Part shown: positions 62,633 through 64,000 of the stretch, one piece after another
Position numbering within the stretch: the first letter of the stretch is position 1
How the letters are laid out: each line of letters begins with the position of its first letter
Origin: Glossina fuscipes
Taxonomy: Eukaryota; Arthropoda; Insecta; Diptera; Glossinidae
Reading direction: 5' to 3'
Length of the DNA: 64,000 nucleotides
NCBI RefSeq assembly: GCF_014805625.2
Contig: NW_023998464.1
Coordinates: 2,301,560 to 2,365,559 of the forward strand
Translations under genes and position numbers: made by a program
Notes under the pieces: model-generated
What the model saw: the letters and a program-made list of their open reading frames with translations, nothing else
What the model was told of the DNA's origin: nothing
The model's database searches: none

Positions 62633-63512
62633 GTAAGTATACACTAACGTTAAAACAATAAAATGCCGGCAACACTGACTGATAACAAAAATACATGCTT
62701 GTATACAAAATATTCATTTAAACAAAGCGAAGCGTAACAGAAACAATTAACGTTTATAGGAGCAACTAAAGAATGGCTTTCAGTTAAGTTATTAACGAAA
62801 CCTTGTTAACCCTACGCTCATATGTTAATTAAGGTCTTTACTTAATTAATTTTGGATTTAAACTAATCCGAAAATCTAAATTAATCCCACGTCACAGAAG
62901 AGAAAGGGAGCAGCTAAACAGTTTATTTTTCTTTGTGATTTTATCTAAAAAAGAAATCTGTTTTCATTTAAATAATTTTTATTTATACCTTTTGTTAAAA
63001 GCAATGGCAATGACTGCCGGAGCCACTTTGACAATTAAACGTTTTATGATATTAATTCTAGTTTACCTTTTCGCTTTCCTCTCGCCCCCAGACTGTTCGT
63101 GTGTGTGCGATTGTATGAAAGGAGCCTTTTTAGCTAAATCAAAATTCAAAAGCATCAGAATGAACAGCTAAAGCACATAAAGTCAGGAAAAAGCATAAAC
63201 ATACGTATAAATGAATGTGGGATAAAAAGAGATTAAATGAAATGAACAGATTTTTGAAAAACCCTTTTCAACTTTGTGTCTTTCATTTTTTTATTTTAAC
63301 TTTTTCTTTTTGTATTTTTGATAGTAGCGCCATTTTGAACTTCCGCTAGAATAAGAGCAACAAAAGTAAAATAAATGCAAACACGAACACATAAAGGCTT
63401 GTTAAAGTGTTTATACGTTCATTCATGTGAGTGTATATGTTTGCCTATCTTCCGCTATAATATTATCAGACAGACCCTACATGTCATGACCGCTCTCCAC
63501 TACTGCTCGCGT

Positions 63513-63563
<51 letters not shown>

Positions 63564-64000
63564 TAATGCCGCAGCTTACTTTGTTGTTCAGGTTGCCCTT
63601 AGCACTTCTCTCGCTAAAAAATCACAACAAGTGAAAATGCAAAGAGAGAGCGAGAGAGAAGAGTAAGATGAGTCGTTGAATTGCGCTGCTACTGTAGTCG
63701 TGCTACTGCAAATTCAAAAATAAACATTATTACAACACAGTTCCAACCCGTTTATCACATTCAACTAGAGTGCAACATCTATTCAAACAGTCAATACTTG
63801 CAGCATGACACAAGTGCTGCTGAGGCTTTAAAAATGTCAACCGCATTATGAGAGTTTTGTTCTCTTTCCGTTTATAGCAATTGTGATAACGCGCCACTAC
63901 CGACCAACAACCAACCATAAACAAAAAGATGCATCTTTTTGCTAATGTCATAATGGCAAGGATGTGGTTGATGTTGTTTCGTTAAACAAAATTATCTCTA
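62633..64000 (+). other. Sema1a: 5' part of the next Sema1a intron
   Basis: Begins GTAAGT. Contains no recognisable exon. Holds an AT microsatellite at 63526-63562 and GA-rich sequence at 63641-63662. The open stretch 62935-63171 shows no domain. Confidence 0.75.
63526..63562. repeat. AT dinucleotide microsatellite
   Basis: About 18 uninterrupted AT units. They translate as Ile-Tyr repeats in a spurious ORF. Confidence 0.95.

Overview
This window looks like an AT-rich piece of a higher fly (schizophoran dipteran) nuclear genome, possibly tephritid-like. The sequence shows one conserved animal gene split by GT-AG introns, with large amounts of decayed transposon and microsatellite DNA between the exons. 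The fly assignment rests on the match of the exons to insect semaphorin-1a as I know it and on the dispersed repeat types; the family-level guess is weak.

The only host gene I can support is a semaphorin, most likely Sema1a, on the + strand. Seven internal coding exons lie at 327-522, 44926-45030, 52864-52952, 53114-53255, 55235-55356, 55740-55820 and 62487-62632. They join in frame at every junction (phases 1, 1, 0, 1, 0, 0, 2) to give 881 nt, or 293 codons plus two bases, covering the middle of the sema beta-propeller. The start codon, signal peptide and first blades lie upstream of the window. The last blades, PSI domain, membrane segment and cytoplasmic tail lie downstream.

The introns hold the rest. 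The first complete intron is about 44.4 kb (523-44925). It carries a decayed mariner on the - strand (about 5390-6200), a possible second mariner scrap (about 23080-23480), a decayed piggyBac-like transposase on the - strand (about 23650-24660), an internally deleted mariner (27801-28558), a 5'-truncated LINE (about 28846-30731) and a LINE 3' fragment (about 41285-41640). The second intron (45031-52863) carries the longest LINE copy (about 46600-49643). The sixth intron (55821-62486) carries a third deleted LINE copy (about 60855-62200). All four LINE pieces belong to one family and lie in the same direction as the gene.

Several short dispersed repeat families recur across the introns. One of about 350 bp, with a conserved core around GGACAGACA and CGATCGG, has at least eight copies in both directions. 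There are also an 18-bp inverted repeat enclosing a 20-bp palindrome (40071-40168), several microsatellites and two 100-base runs of N. I found no tRNA, rRNA, CRISPR array or operon-like arrangement. None of the transposons appears intact.
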